Below are positions 1-9,090 of a stretch of DNA of 64,000 nt, in pieces. Numbering within the stretch: position 1 is the stretch's first letter; each line of letters begins with the position of its first letter. Below the pieces are notes generated by a model that saw only the letters and a program-made list of their open reading frames with translations, had not been told where the DNA came from and ran no database searches. A program made the position numbers and the translations under genes. The stretch spans positions 930,001 to 994,000 of the forward strand of contig CP166298.1 of NCBI GenBank assembly GCA_041281825.1, given 5' to 3'. The stretch is from Paenibacillus_D tarimensis_A. GTDB taxonomy: Bacteria > Bacillota > Bacilli > Paenibacillales > Paenibacillaceae.

Positions 1-8
1 TGACTTTA

Positions 9-2441
9 ATGAAGAAAAAACTGGTATTAATCGGAAACGGGATGGCCGGCGTCAATTGTATCGAGCAGTTGCTAAAGCTTGCTCCTAACCGTTATGAGAT
101 TACGATTTTCGGGAGCGAACCACATCCTAACTATAACCGGATTTTGCTTTCCTCCGTCCTCGCGGGCGACGCGGATATGAATGATATCGTGATTAACGAT
201 TGGTCCTGGTACGAGCAAAACCACATCACGCTGCATACCGGTCAAACGGTTACCGAGATCGATACGGAGCGCAAGCTCGTCAAGTCGGAAGGCGGAATCA
301 GCGTTCCTTACGATGAACTGATCATTGCGACAGGTTCCCTTCCGTTCATGCTTCCGCTGCCAGGCGCGGACAAGGAAGGCGTCATTGCGTTCCGCGATAT
401 TCAGGATTGCGAGACGATGATTGACGCTTCGAAGAAATACAAGAAGGCGGTGGTCATCGGCGGCGGGTTGCTCGGCTTGGAAGCCGCACGCGGCTTGCTC
501 AACCTGAACATGGAAGTGGCTGTCGTCCACATTAACCCGTACCTGATGGAGCGTCAATTAGATCAAACAGCATCCATCATGCTGCAGCGTGAGCTTCAAA
601 ATCAGGGCATGAAGTTTCTGCTGGCGAAGAATACCGAGCAAATTCTCGGCAAGAAGCGGGTGACGGGCGTACGGTTTACGGACGGCTCCGAGGAATCGGC
701 CGATCTCGTCGTCATGGCGGTCGGCATTCGCCCGAACATCGAGCTGGCGAAAAACAGCGGCATCGAAATTAATCGCGGTATCATCGTGAACGACTTCCTC
801 GAAACGAGTATTCCGAGCCTTTATTCCGTCGGCGAGTGCGCTGAGCACCGCGGTATCGCCTACGGCCTTGTCGCACCGTTGTACGAGCAGGGTGCGGTGC
901 TTGCGAAGCGCCTGGCTGGCGTGGAGACGGAAGGCTATCAAGGGTCCGTCGTTTCCACCAAGCTGAAGGTGTCCGGCGTCGATGTATTCTCGGCAGGAAG
1001 CTTTGAAGATACCGTCGATACCCGTTCGATTCGCCTGCAGGACGATTTGAGAGGCATTTACAAGAAAGTTGTGATCAAGGACGGCAAAGTGGCCGGCGCC
1101 GTACTATTCGGCAACACCTCCGACGGCTCGCGCCTGTTTAAGATGATCCGCACCGGCGAGGACGTTACCGGCAAGGAGCAGGAAGTGCTGCTCGGTGCGG
1201 CGGCAGGCGGCGGCTCGGCCAAATCCGGAGCCGATCTGGTGGCGGAGATGGCGGACGACGAAATCGTCTGCGGCTGCAACGGCGTTTCCAAGGGCGCAAT
1301 CGTGAACGCCATTCAGGAGAAAGGCTGCGCAAGCGTCAATGATATTAAAGCTTGCACGAAGGCATCCGGTTCCTGCGGCGGCTGCAAGCCGCTGGTCGCC
1401 GATGTGCTGACGTACGTGCTCGGCGCGGATGGCGTGCAAACGGTAAAAGAAGGCATTTGCGGCTGCACGACGCTCGGCCGCGAAGAAGTGGTCGAGGCAA
1501 TCCGCAGCATGCGGCTGACGACTTCGAAGGAAGTTATGAACGTGCTGGAGTGGTCCAATCCGGAAGGCTGCTCGAAATGCCGGCCGGCACTCAACTACTA
1601 CCTCGGCATGGTTTGGCCGGAGGATCATGAGGAAGAGCATGAATCCCGCTTCGTCAACGAGCGCAACCATGCGAACATCCAGAAGGACGGCACGTACTCC
1701 GTCGTTCCCCGGATGTACGGCGGCGTAACGACGCCGGAAGATTTACAACGGATCGCGAATGTGGCGGTAAAATACAATGTTCCGCTCGTTAAGCTGACGG
1801 GCGGCCAGCGGATCGACCTGCTCGGTGTGAAGAAGGAAGATCTGCCGAAAATGTGGCAGGACCTCGATATGCCTTCCGGGTATGCATACGGCAAAGCGCT
1901 TCGTACTGTGAAGACATGCGTCGGTTCTACGTTCTGCCGCTTCGGCACGCAGGATTCGATCGGGATGGGCATTCAGCTGGAGAAACGGTTCGAGCGTCTG
2001 GGTACGCCGGCCAAGGTGAAGATGGCCGTATCCGGCTGCCCGCGAAACTGTGCGGAAGCGACGATCAAAGATTTCGGCGTCGTGGCGATCGACGGCGGCT
2101 GGGAGCTGCATGTCGGAGGCAACGGCGGAACGAAGCTCCGTGGTACGGACCTGCTGTGCAAGGTGAAAACGGAGGAAGAAGTGCTCGAATGGTCGGGCGC
2201 CTACCTGCAGTACTACCGTGAAACGGGCAAATACGGCGAAAGGACGTCGGAGTGGGTCGAACGGATCGGTCTCGACGCCGTCAAAGCGGCGCTTGAGAAG
2301 AAGGAAGACCGCCTCGCCCTCAACGAGCGGATTGATCATACGCTCAGTCTGATGAACGATCCGTGGAAGGAAATCATCGAGCAGCAGGAACGCAGCCGCA
2401 CCTTTGAACCGATCGCAGCCGACCCGGCGCTGAAGCGGTAG
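9..2441 (+). CDS. nirB: Assimilatory nitrite reductase [NAD(P)H], large subunit (NirB/NasD)
   Basis: Reduces nitrite to ammonium in the cytoplasm with NAD(P)H, together with the small subunit encoded next. The 810-aa protein has the full NirB layout: an FAD/NAD(P)H oxidoreductase part with GNGMAG at residues 9-14 and GGGLLGLEAARG near 150-160; two BFD-like [2Fe-2S] modules (Cys421, 423, 456, 459 and Cys484, 486, 521, 524); and a C-terminal sulfite/nitrite reductase half with the siroheme-[4Fe-4S] ligands Cys637, Cys643, Cys677 and Cys681. All ligands are intact, so it should be active. The start is placed at the first ATG because MKKKLVLIGNGMAG is a normal family N-terminus, but only 8 bases of upstream sequence are visible, so the SD and any TnrA/GlnR site lie outside the window. 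It is followed by nirD, a second NirB-like gene and nasC. Confidence 0.95.
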   Translation: MKKKLVLIGNGMAGVNCIEQLLKLAPNRYEITIFGSEPHPNYNRILLSSVLAGDADMNDIVINDWSWYEQNHITLHTGQTVTEIDTERKLVKSEGGISVPYDELIIATGSLPFMLPLPGADKEGVIAFRDIQDCETMIDASKKYKKAVVIGGGLLGLEAARGLLNLNMEVAVVHINPYLMERQLDQTASIMLQRELQNQGMKFLLAKNTEQILGKKRVTGVRFTDGSEESADLVVMAVGIRPNIELAKNSGIEINRGIIVNDFLETSIPSLYSVGECAEHRGIAYGLVAPLYEQGAVLAKRLAGVETEGYQGSVVSTKLKVSGVDVFSAGSFEDTVDTRSIRLQDDLRGIYKKVVIKDGKVAGAVLFGNTSDGSRLFKMIRTGEDVTGKEQEVLLGAAAGGGSAKSGADLVAEMADDEIVCGCNGVSKGAIVNAIQEKGCASVNDIKACTKASGSCGGCKPLVADVLTYVLGADGVQTVKEGICGCTTLGREEVVEAIRSMRLTTSKEVMNVLEWSNPEGCSKCRPALNYYLGMVWPEDHEEEHESRFVNERNHANIQKDGTYSVVPRMYGGVTTPEDLQRIANVAVKYNVPLVKLTGGQRIDLLGVKKEDLPKMWQDLDMPSGYAYGKALRTVKTCVGSTFCRFGTQDSIGMGIQLEKRFERLGTPAKVKMAVSGCPRNCAEATIKDFGVVAIDGGWELHVGGNGGTKLRGTDLLCKVKTEEEVLEWSGAYLQYYRETGKYGERTSEWVERIGLDAVKAALEKKEDRLALNERIDHTLSLMNDPWKEIIEQQERSRTFEPIAADPALKR

Positions 2442-2490
2442 ACGGTCTCAAACAAACTGCGGCGGGTCAAAATCGGACTAATGAATATTA

Positions 2491-2582
2491 AGAGTGGGAG
2501 ACTTTGAGCTCGCTCAAAAATCCCATGTAATCTGAGAGACTTTGAGCTCCACTCAAAGATCCCTATGAAATATGTCAGGAGG
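2491..2582 (+). repeat. Leader element copy A, ending in the SD of nirD
   Basis: First of six copies of a dispersed leader found in this window. It lies between nirB and nirD and carries two successive hairpins, each pairing CTTTGAG with CTCAAA(G) across a 4-5 base loop; the second reads CTTTGAGCTCCACTCAAAG. The block GATCCCTATG follows, and the copy ends in AGGAGG, the nirD SD. Unlike most other copies it lacks the TCATGCTCAAAG unit and reads CCCTATGAAATATGTCAGGAGG-like sequence instead. It is a shortened or older copy. Function is unknown; see findings. Confidence 0.85.
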
Positions 2583-2590
2583 AATCCGCC

Positions 2591-2926
2591 ATGAAAAAAT
2601 ACCTTGTCGGTCATATCGAAGAAATAAAAGAGAAACAGTCCCGCGTCGTGTTTATCGGTTCGCTGGAAATCGCGCTGTTCAAACTGACCGGGGGCGGGCT
2701 GAAAGCGATTGAGAACAGCTGCCCGCACAAAGCGGGAAAGCTGTCCGAAGGCATCGTCTGCGATACCCACGTCTTTTGCCCGCTGCACGACTGGAAAATC
2801 AACCTGAACGACGGGCTTGTCCAAACTCCCGACGAAGGCTGCGTCGCCACCTTCCCGGTGGAGGTCGAAGAGGCAACCGGACATATTTATATTTCGGTCG
2901 ATGAGGAGCGGGTTCAGGCATCATAA
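2591..2926 (+). CDS. nirD: Nitrite reductase small subunit, Rieske-type (NirD/NasE)
   Basis: The 111-aa protein is the Rieske-fold partner of NirB and helps pass electrons or stabilise the large subunit in NAD(P)H-nitrite reductase. The Rieske [2Fe-2S] motif is complete: CPH near residue 44 and CPLHDW near residue 62, about 20 residues apart. The start is fixed by AGGAGG, which is also the 3' end of leader element copy A, 8 bases before the ATG. In related bacilli nirD follows nirB closely. Here about 150 bases filled by the leader repeat separate the two, so nirD translation may be controlled apart from nirB. Confidence 0.93.
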   Translation: MKKYLVGHIEEIKEKQSRVVFIGSLEIALFKLTGGGLKAIENSCPHKAGKLSEGIVCDTHVFCPLHDWKINLNDGLVQTPDEGCVATFPVEVEEATGHIYISVDEERVQAS

Positions 2927-3064
2927 GGGCTAGGCCGTTCACTCCACGGCAGGGGTTGGCTCCTTGACCGGCTGCCTGATCACGGCGGTGCTTTGGGCCT
3001 TGGCAACGGCCAGGACGATCTGCTATTACGGACTTGCAGCTTGGGAGATGGAGGAAAGACAAAG

Positions 3065-5506
3065 ATGGTGAAACAAAGACTGGTCGTCGTCGGCAATGGA
3101 ATGGCGGGCGTCAGGTGTGTGGAAGAGATATTGAAGCTTGCTCCGGATGCCTTTGAGATTACGATTTTCGGCAGCGAGCCCCATCCCAATTACAACAGGA
3201 TTCTGCTGTCAAAGGTACTTCAGGGCGATACGAATGTAGGCGATATTACGATCAACGATTGGCAGTGGTATAAAGAGAACGGTATCGTGCTTTATGCCGG
3301 CGATCCAATCATAGAGATCGATACGGTATCCTGCCGGGTTATCAGTGAAAGCGGGCGCAATGTGAAATACGACCGTCTGATCGTTGCAACGGGCTCGCTG
3401 CCGTTCATGCTTCCGCTGCCGGGTGCTGATAAGCCGGGCGTGACGGCCTTCCGCGACATTGCGGACTGTAACGCGATGATGGAGGCATCCAAATCGTATA
3501 AGAAGGCGGTCGTTATCGGCGGCGGCCTTCTTGGGCTGGAAGCGGCCCGCGGGCTGCTGAACCTCGGGATGGACGTGCATGTCGTTCACAATCTGGACTA
3601 TTTGATGAACCGGCAGCTTGATCCGACCGCCGCAGATCTGCTGAAGCTGGAATTGGAAAAGCAGGGCATGAAATTTCTCATTGGTAAGCAGACAGAACAG
3701 ATACTCGGCAAGAAGCGGGCAGAAGGGCTGCTTTTCAAAGACGGCACGAGTGTCGAAGGCGACCTTGTCGTCATCGCCGTCGGCATCCGGCCGAATGTGA
3801 AGCTGGCAGCGGAGAGCGGCATTAAAGTGAACCACGCGATTCTGGTGAACGATTATATGGAAACGAGCGCACCGAACGTATACGCAGTCGGGGAGTGCGC
3901 GGAGCACCGCGGGATCGTTTATGGCATGGTGGCGCCGCTGTACGAACAGGGCAAGGTGCTGGCGAAGCGTATTTGCGGCGTCGATACTGCGCCCTATGAA
4001 GGTTCGATCATGGCCGCACAATTGAAGGTATCGGGGATCGATTTGTTCTCCGCGGGAGATATCAACGATTCGGAGATTACGGCTTCCATTCAATATTTGG
4101 ACGGTGTGAATCAGACTTACAAGAAAATTTGCGTCAAAGACGGAAAAATTGTCGGCGCGGTGTTGTTCGGGGATATTTCGGAAAGCGGCAAGCTCCTCGG
4201 CTACATCAAGCAGACCGCCGACGTCTCCGTCCTGGAGCAGCAGGCGTTCGGAGAAGGTGCGGATGATGACGATTTGATCGGTTCGATGTCCGATACCGAG
4301 TCGATCTGCTCCTGCAACGGTGTAACTAAAGGTGCCATCGCCTGTGCGATTCGCGAAGGCGGATTGCAGACGGTGGAGGAGGTCCGCGCCTGCACGAAGG
4401 CGTCGAGTTCATGCGGAGGCTGCAAGCCGCTCGTGGCGGCCGTTCTGAAGTATACGCTGGCGAATGCGGCGGATGCTTCAGAAGTGCGGAAGGAGACGGT
4501 GTGCGGCTGTACGGATTACAGCCACGAGGAACTGAAGGCGGCGATCCGCGCGGGCGGTTTTGCAACGGAAGCCGGCGCGATGCAGGGACTCGGCTGGAAG
4601 CGGCCGGAGGGCTGCCGGGTCTGTAAGCCGGCGCTGCGTTATTACGTCGGTGCATCTATCCGCGGTGCTGATAGCGGCAGCGCAGCCGCAGACAGCCTGG
4701 AAGCCGCTTACCATTCGGGGCAGGCAGGCGAAACGGCCGCCGAGGTACCGGCTGCTGCGGGAGCGGCATATGCGCCGCTCGCCGATCGGACCTGCTCGCT
4801 CACGCCGCGAATGTACGGCGGACTAACCAGCGCGGAACAACTGCGCCGGATCGCAGACGTCATCGACAAGTACGGTATTTCGCAGGTGAAGCTTACGGAC
4901 GGCAGGGTCAACTTGTGCGGCCTTTCGCCGGAACAGGCTGCGGCTGCCGGGGCCGAATTGGGGATGATGCCGGCTTCGGCAACTTACGGCAAGACTTCCC
5001 CGCAGGTCGCAACATGCGCCGGTCCAGCATATGACCGCAGCGCGCTCAGGGACTCGGTGCGGCTCGGCGCCCTGCTGGAGCGGCGGCTGGAAGGGCTGCA
5101 GCTTCCTTCCTCCGTCAGCGTCGCCGTATCGGGCAGCCCGTTGCACCGCGCCGGGACGCTAGCCAAGGATCTTGGCATCGCCGGAGCGCCGGCCGGCTGG
5201 GAGATTTATGTCGGCGGCAGCGGGGGGGCGAAGCTGAAACCGGGGCAGCTGCTGAGCACCGAGCCTGATGAGGAGAATGCGCTGCTGATGGCCGCCGCGT
5301 TCCTCCAGCTGTACAGTGAAGATGCGTTTTACGGCGAAACCACGGCACAGTGGATCGAGCGTACGGGACTCGTCCGGCTGCGGGAAACGCTGTTCAACCG
5401 GGAGCTTCGCACGGCGCTCGTCAAGCGGCTGGAAGCGCAGTGGACGACCGCAGACGAGACGAATGGACAAGAACAACGGCAGCCCGAGGCTGCTTCATTA
5501 AGGTGA
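3065..5506 (+). CDS. nasB: NirB-like flavoprotein lacking siroheme ligands; probable nitrate reductase electron-transfer subunit (NasB)
   Basis: The 813-aa protein is a paralogue of the upstream NirB. It keeps the FAD/NAD(P)H domains (GNGMAG, GGGLLGLEAARG) and both BFD-type [2Fe-2S] modules (CSCNGVTKG...CGGCKPL; CGCTDYS...CRVCKPALRYY). In the C-terminal siroheme domain only Cys651 is kept: the other ligand positions are Asp657, Ser691 and Arg695. It therefore cannot bind the siroheme-[4Fe-4S] pair in the usual way. In Bacillus, NasB is the electron-transfer subunit that feeds the catalytic subunit NasC, and nasC follows directly here, so NasB is the best reading. The ATG at 3065 was chosen for its GGAGG-type SD and because the family start MVKQRLVVVGNGMAG follows. 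The region between the second [2Fe-2S] module and the dead domain is Ala-rich and variable (about residues 545-600). Confidence 0.85.
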   Translation: MVKQRLVVVGNGMAGVRCVEEILKLAPDAFEITIFGSEPHPNYNRILLSKVLQGDTNVGDITINDWQWYKENGIVLYAGDPIIEIDTVSCRVISESGRNVKYDRLIVATGSLPFMLPLPGADKPGVTAFRDIADCNAMMEASKSYKKAVVIGGGLLGLEAARGLLNLGMDVHVVHNLDYLMNRQLDPTAADLLKLELEKQGMKFLIGKQTEQILGKKRAEGLLFKDGTSVEGDLVVIAVGIRPNVKLAAESGIKVNHAILVNDYMETSAPNVYAVGECAEHRGIVYGMVAPLYEQGKVLAKRICGVDTAPYEGSIMAAQLKVSGIDLFSAGDINDSEITASIQYLDGVNQTYKKICVKDGKIVGAVLFGDISESGKLLGYIKQTADVSVLEQQAFGEGADDDDLIGSMSDTESICSCNGVTKGAIACAIREGGLQTVEEVRACTKASSSCGGCKPLVAAVLKYTLANAADASEVRKETVCGCTDYSHEELKAAIRAGGFATEAGAMQGLGWKRPEGCRVCKPALRYYVGASIRGADSGSAAADSLEAAYHSGQAGETAAEVPAAAGAAYAPLADRTCSLTPRMYGGLTSAEQLRRIADVIDKYGISQVKLTDGRVNLCGLSPEQAAAAGAELGMMPASATYGKTSPQVATCAGPAYDRSALRDSVRLGALLERRLEGLQLPSSVSVAVSGSPLHRAGTLAKDLGIAGAPAGWEIYVGGSGGAKLKPGQLLSTEPDEENALLMAAAFLQLYSEDAFYGETTAQWIERTGLVRLRETLFNRELRTALVKRLEAQWTTADETNGQEQRQPEAASLR

Positions 5507-5511
5507 GAGGG

Positions 5512-7644
5512 ATGAACCACATGAAAGCAGCGGAAACATCGGCGCTTCCGGTTGTGATGGACACCCAGTGTCCTTTCTGCAGCGTACAGTGCAAAATGCA
5601 GGTTACCGAAGAATGGGACGCCGCTGCGAAGCGGAACGTGTATACAGTGGCGCCGAAGCAGAATGCGGCATCGGAAGGACGGCTTTGCATTAAAGGGATG
5701 AACGCGTATCAGCATGCGTTGACCGCGGATCGGATCCTGCAGCCGCTGGCCAAGCGGGACGGCGAATTTGTTCCGGTATCATGGGATGAAGCGTACCGAC
5801 TGATCGCGGACAAATTTACGGAACTGGGCCGGCGGCACGGCCGGGACAGCATTGGCTTATACGGAGGCGGCTCGTTGACAAACGAGTCGGCCTATTTGCT
5901 GGGCAAATTCGCGCGTGTCGCGCTCCAGACCAAATACATCGACTACAACGGCCGGTTCTGCATGTCCGCCGCCGCCGCGGGCGGCAGCAAGGCATTCGGC
6001 GTCGACCGGGGTCTGACCAATCCGCTTTCGGATATACCGCTGGCCAAATGCATCATTTTGGCCGGAACCAACATCGCAGAGTGCCAGCCGACGCTTATGC
6101 CTTATTTTACCCGGGCGAAAGAGAACGGTGCGTACATCATCGCGATCGATCCCCGTGTCACCGGAACGGCGGAGATGGCCGATCTTCATCTAAAGGTGAA
6201 GCCCGGCATGGATGCGGCGCTGGCGAACGGGCTGCTGAAGGTCATTCTCGAAGAAGGGCTCGCCGACGAGGCGTTTCTGGCAATGCGGACGACCGGCTTC
6301 GAGGAACTGAAAGCGCACCTAGGCGGTCTCGATCTGAACGAAATCGCCGATATTTCGGGCGTTCCCGTCGAACATATCCGTAAAGCAGCGCTAGCTTACG
6401 GAAAAGCGGCAACCGGCATGGTGTTCACAGCGCGCGGCGTCGAGCAGCAGACCGACGGTTATATGGCAGTCCGCAATTTCCTAAATCTCGTACTGATGAC
6501 GGGGAAAATCGGCAAGCCGGGCTGCGGCTACGGTGCCGTTACCGGACAGGGCAACGGGCAGGGCGGACGCGAGCATGGACAAAAAGCCGACCAATTACCA
6601 GGCTATCGGCTGATCGAAAACCCGCAGGACCGGGCCTACGTGGCCGGCGTCTGGGGCATCGATCCGAGCGAGCTGCCGGGAAAAGGCGTATCGGCCTACG
6701 AAATGATGGAGAAGGTACACGCACAGGAAATCCGTTCCTTATTTGTGATGGGCTCGAACCCGGTCGTCTCCAATCCGAATGCGAATTTCGTGCAGGAAGG
6801 ACTCGAGAAGCTCGAATTTCTCGTGGTGGCGGACATGCTTATGTCCGAAACGGCGCTGCTTGCGGACCTTATTTTGCCGGTATCGGCTTACCTGGAAAAC
6901 ACGGGAACGCTGACGAACCTCGAAGGGCGCGTGCTGCTGCGCGAAGCGAGCCGTCCGGCTCCGGGTGAGGCGAAGCACGACTGGCGCATCCTGTGTGATC
7001 TCGCAGACCGGCTCGGAAGAGGATCGTATTTCCCGTTCGCCTCGTCGGAGGAAATATTCGAAGAGCTGCGGCTCGCAAGCCGCGGGGGCTTAGCCGATTA
7101 TTACGGCATCACGTACGACCGTTTGCGGCGGGAGGAAGGTGTATATTGGCCGTGTCCTTCCACAGACGGTCCAGGGACGGGCCGCCTGTTCGAGACATCG
7201 TTTGCCCATCCGAACGGAAGGGCGGGGCTCATTCCGGTGGAGAACCATTTTCCGGATGAAACGACGGATGAGCAGTACCCGTTGTATTTAACGACGGGTC
7301 GCGTGCTTACGCATTATTTGACCGGAGTGCAGACGAGGAGGAGCCACTCGCTGGCGGCCCGCGACATCGAATCGTTCGTGGAGATTCATCCGCTCGCCGC
7401 GCGTAAATACCGCATCGAAGAAGGCACGCTCGTCAAGCTGGAGACGCGACGCGGAACGATTGTGGTACGGAGCCGTTACCGCTCCGACATTCGCGAAGAT
7501 ACCGTATTTGTGCCGATGCACTGGGGCGATGTGCAGAATGTGAACAAAATTACGAATGAGGCGCTCGATCCGACGTGCCGTATGCCCGGGTTCAAAGCAT
7601 GCGCTGTGCGCATCAGCCCTCTGTACGCCGGCGTCGAAGCATGA
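5512..7644 (+). CDS. nasC: Assimilatory nitrate reductase catalytic subunit (NasC), molybdopterin oxidoreductase
   Basis: Reduces nitrate to nitrite in the cytoplasm with bis-MGD molybdenum and one [4Fe-4S] cluster. The N-terminus carries the cluster ligands CPFCSVQC (Cys20, 23, 27) and a fourth Cys in GRLCIKG. The molybdopterin domains follow (GGGSLTNESAYLLGKF, AGTNIAECQP, GSNPVVSNPN) with a C-terminal molydopterin-dinucleotide-binding barrel (YLTTGRVLTHYLTG, VFVPMHWG). The length of 710 aa matches Bacillus NasC. The start is at ATG 5512, with AGGTGA 5 bases upstream; ATG 5521 is equally possible. It begins 5 bases after the NasB stop, so the two are translationally linked. A terminator follows. 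Confidence 0.94.
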   Translation: MNHMKAAETSALPVVMDTQCPFCSVQCKMQVTEEWDAAAKRNVYTVAPKQNAASEGRLCIKGMNAYQHALTADRILQPLAKRDGEFVPVSWDEAYRLIADKFTELGRRHGRDSIGLYGGGSLTNESAYLLGKFARVALQTKYIDYNGRFCMSAAAAGGSKAFGVDRGLTNPLSDIPLAKCIILAGTNIAECQPTLMPYFTRAKENGAYIIAIDPRVTGTAEMADLHLKVKPGMDAALANGLLKVILEEGLADEAFLAMRTTGFEELKAHLGGLDLNEIADISGVPVEHIRKAALAYGKAATGMVFTARGVEQQTDGYMAVRNFLNLVLMTGKIGKPGCGYGAVTGQGNGQGGREHGQKADQLPGYRLIENPQDRAYVAGVWGIDPSELPGKGVSAYEMMEKVHAQEIRSLFVMGSNPVVSNPNANFVQEGLEKLEFLVVADMLMSETALLADLILPVSAYLENTGTLTNLEGRVLLREASRPAPGEAKHDWRILCDLADRLGRGSYFPFASSEEIFEELRLASRGGLADYYGITYDRLRREEGVYWPCPSTDGPGTGRLFETSFAHPNGRAGLIPVENHFPDETTDEQYPLYLTTGRVLTHYLTGVQTRRSHSLAARDIESFVEIHPLAARKYRIEEGTLVKLETRRGTIVVRSRYRSDIREDTVFVPMHWGDVQNVNKITNEALDPTCRMPGFKACAVRISPLYAGVEA

Positions 7645-7650
7645 TCCATA

Positions 7651-7688
7651 GGGACTTGGGCAGGGATTTTACTTGCCAGGTCCCTTTT
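7651..7688 (+). terminator. Terminator of the nir/nas cluster
   Basis: Imperfect hairpin GGGACTTGGGCAG / CTTGCCAGGTCCC with a 9-base loop, followed by TTTTAT, 6 bases after the nasC stop. Confidence 0.7.
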
Positions 7689-7690
7689 AT

Positions 7691-7890
7691 GTTATTTCAT
7701 CGCCTTTGTAGGCAGTGACCCTGAGGGCGTTATACCCATTACATCCGCTAGATCAGCAGCAAATAGTGACCTAGAGGGCGCTATTTCATCACATCTGTAG
7801 GATTAACGGCAAATAGTGACCTATAGGGCGTTATTTCATCACTTCGGTAGGACCAGCAACAAAATAGCGACCCTGAGGGCGTTATTTCAC
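7691..7890. repeat. 50-bp tandem repeat, four copies, each with a near-palindromic core
   Basis: In the 400-base gene-free stretch after nasC, cores begin at 7711, 7761, 7811 and 7862, a period of 50-51 bases. Each core is close to AAATAGTGACC-TAG-AGGGCGTTATTT, whose two arms pair with few mismatches. A spacer TCATCACnTCnGTAGGA separates the copies. The copies differ at several positions, so the array is not very recent. No ORF runs through it. From 7890 to 8047 I see nothing beyond the 3' end of the convergent gene. Confidence 0.85.
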
Positions 7891-8047
7891 ACCTCTTCCG
7901 ATGATCGAGACAAGCTAAATGCGCTAAGTGCAAGCATGTATGCTGCGGAAATCTTTATAAATGCCAAGGAGCAGATGTTTAGATGGGGAAAGTAACGGAT
8001 TGCCATTCCCAAATGCGGAACCTCCGGGAAGGATGGCAATGACTCCC

Positions 8048-9073
8048 TCACTCTGTTGTCTTTACGGCGAATCCCCAGCCGAACATCCCTTCCAGATTCA
8101 CAACTTCAGCACGGATAGAATTAACACCTGCGGTCCACCGTACCGGAATTTGCACATGGCCGGCGCGGATCCGTCCGTCGCTGCCCGGCGGATCCCATAT
8201 TGTTGTCCCTTGATAAACCTCGTTATCGTTAACCCATAGCCGGATGGAGTCGCTGAAGCCGATGGACAGTATCTTTTCGGTCTCTTCGGTTAACAAAAAT
8301 GAGCATTTCGCTTGTACGACGGCGCCTTTGTGGTCGGCGGCTGAATAAAGCCTGTTTATATTTAGGCATCCGTTTTCCTCGACAACCGCTTTTGACCAAG
8401 CTCCGGGATCGATCGCGGCTTCTCCCGGCGCGTACGGTTTGGAAACCAGCCATTCGGTTACATAGGATTCGTTCGCCAAGCGTTGTAAATCCGGTTCATT
8501 AGGATTAATGGCTTGCGGCTCGATCTCATCGACCGAGAAATTCCGGATGTACCCCGGGAAATTGCCCCAGAAGCCGATTTTGCCTTTGGCAGGGCCGTGC
8601 TGCAGATTTGCGACGACAAGTTGAGGCTCGGCCGAATCGCCGACGTACACAGCTACACTATGAGGCTGAACCTCCAACGCAAATGTCGTCCATTGCCCGG
8701 CCGGGAATGAGGCGGGAGCTTGGTAAGAAGGCCCGTTATAAATTTGCCAGGTGCTGGAGCCGTTCATAATCGGGTCGTACTGGATTTCGCCCAAGCCTTC
8801 GTCCGTATTCGGAGACAGATATATCATTTCATAGTTTTCCGTACCGCGGGCGCCGAAAACAAGCCCGATAAATCCGATTTGTCCGGGGATTGCAACTTCC
8901 GTCTGAATCCGATAACAGTCGAATGGAATATCGTCTCGAAGTAAAACGGGAATGGTATGAAAGCCATCCATATAGACTGCATCCCGCCCGTCCCAGGTTC
9001 CGGGCCTTGCCCCGGATTCATCGATATCGAAGCTGGCTAAATCGTCTTTCAGGTTCCATGTTAATTTGGGCAT
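8048..9073 (-). CDS. Two-domain lectin/glucanase-fold protein, function unknown
   Basis: The 341-aa protein has no signal peptide. The first ~200 residues resemble a concanavalin A-like (laminin G/DUF1080-type) beta-sandwich, with GQIGFIGLVFGARGTENYEMIYLSP and FPAGQWTTFALEVQPHSVAVYVGD. The last ~130 residues form a second beta-rich, Trp-rich module ending in WGFAVKTTE, as in glycoside-binding or alpha-L-rhamnosidase-like accessory domains. The start at 9073 is set by GGAGGG 8 bases upstream; in-frame ATGs further up lie inside the preceding gene and lack an SD. It is 17 bases downstream of the PNPOx-like gene and probably co-transcribed with it and the marR gene. The substrate cannot be read from the sequence. 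Confidence 0.7.
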   Translation of the reverse strand: MPKLTWNLKDDLASFDIDESGARPGTWDGRDAVYMDGFHTIPVLLRDDIPFDCYRIQTEVAIPGQIGFIGLVFGARGTENYEMIYLSPNTDEGLGEIQYDPIMNGSSTWQIYNGPSYQAPASFPAGQWTTFALEVQPHSVAVYVGDSAEPQLVVANLQHGPAKGKIGFWGNFPGYIRNFSVDEIEPQAINPNEPDLQRLANESYVTEWLVSKPYAPGEAAIDPGAWSKAVVEENGCLNINRLYSAADHKGAVVQAKCSFLLTEETEKILSIGFSDSIRLWVNDNEVYQGTTIWDPPGSDGRIRAGHVQIPVRWTAGVNSIRAEVVNLEGMFGWGFAVKTTE

Positions 9074-9090
9074 TTGCGATTCCCTCCGCC

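Noticed and set aside
2491..2582. Leader elements as riboswitches or T-boxes
   Set aside because: No known aptamer or T-box motif, and the downstream genes share no metabolite.
2927..3064. Possible promoter between nirD and the NasB-like gene
   Set aside because: No -10/-35 pair or TnrA/GlnR box could be found; read-through from nirD is simpler.
3209..4093. Open frame of 294 codons on the minus strand opposite the NasB-like gene
   Set aside because: A mirror of a high-GC coding region; similar frames appear opposite nirB at the same alignment positions. No protein family features.
7691..7890. CRISPR array
   Set aside because: Spacing is regular, but the repeats are diverged, the intervals between cores are conserved rather than unique, and no cas genes are present.
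7961..8239. 92-codon plus-strand frame overlapping the lectin-fold gene
   Set aside because: Antisense to a real gene for most of its length, Cys/Pro-rich composition, no SD.
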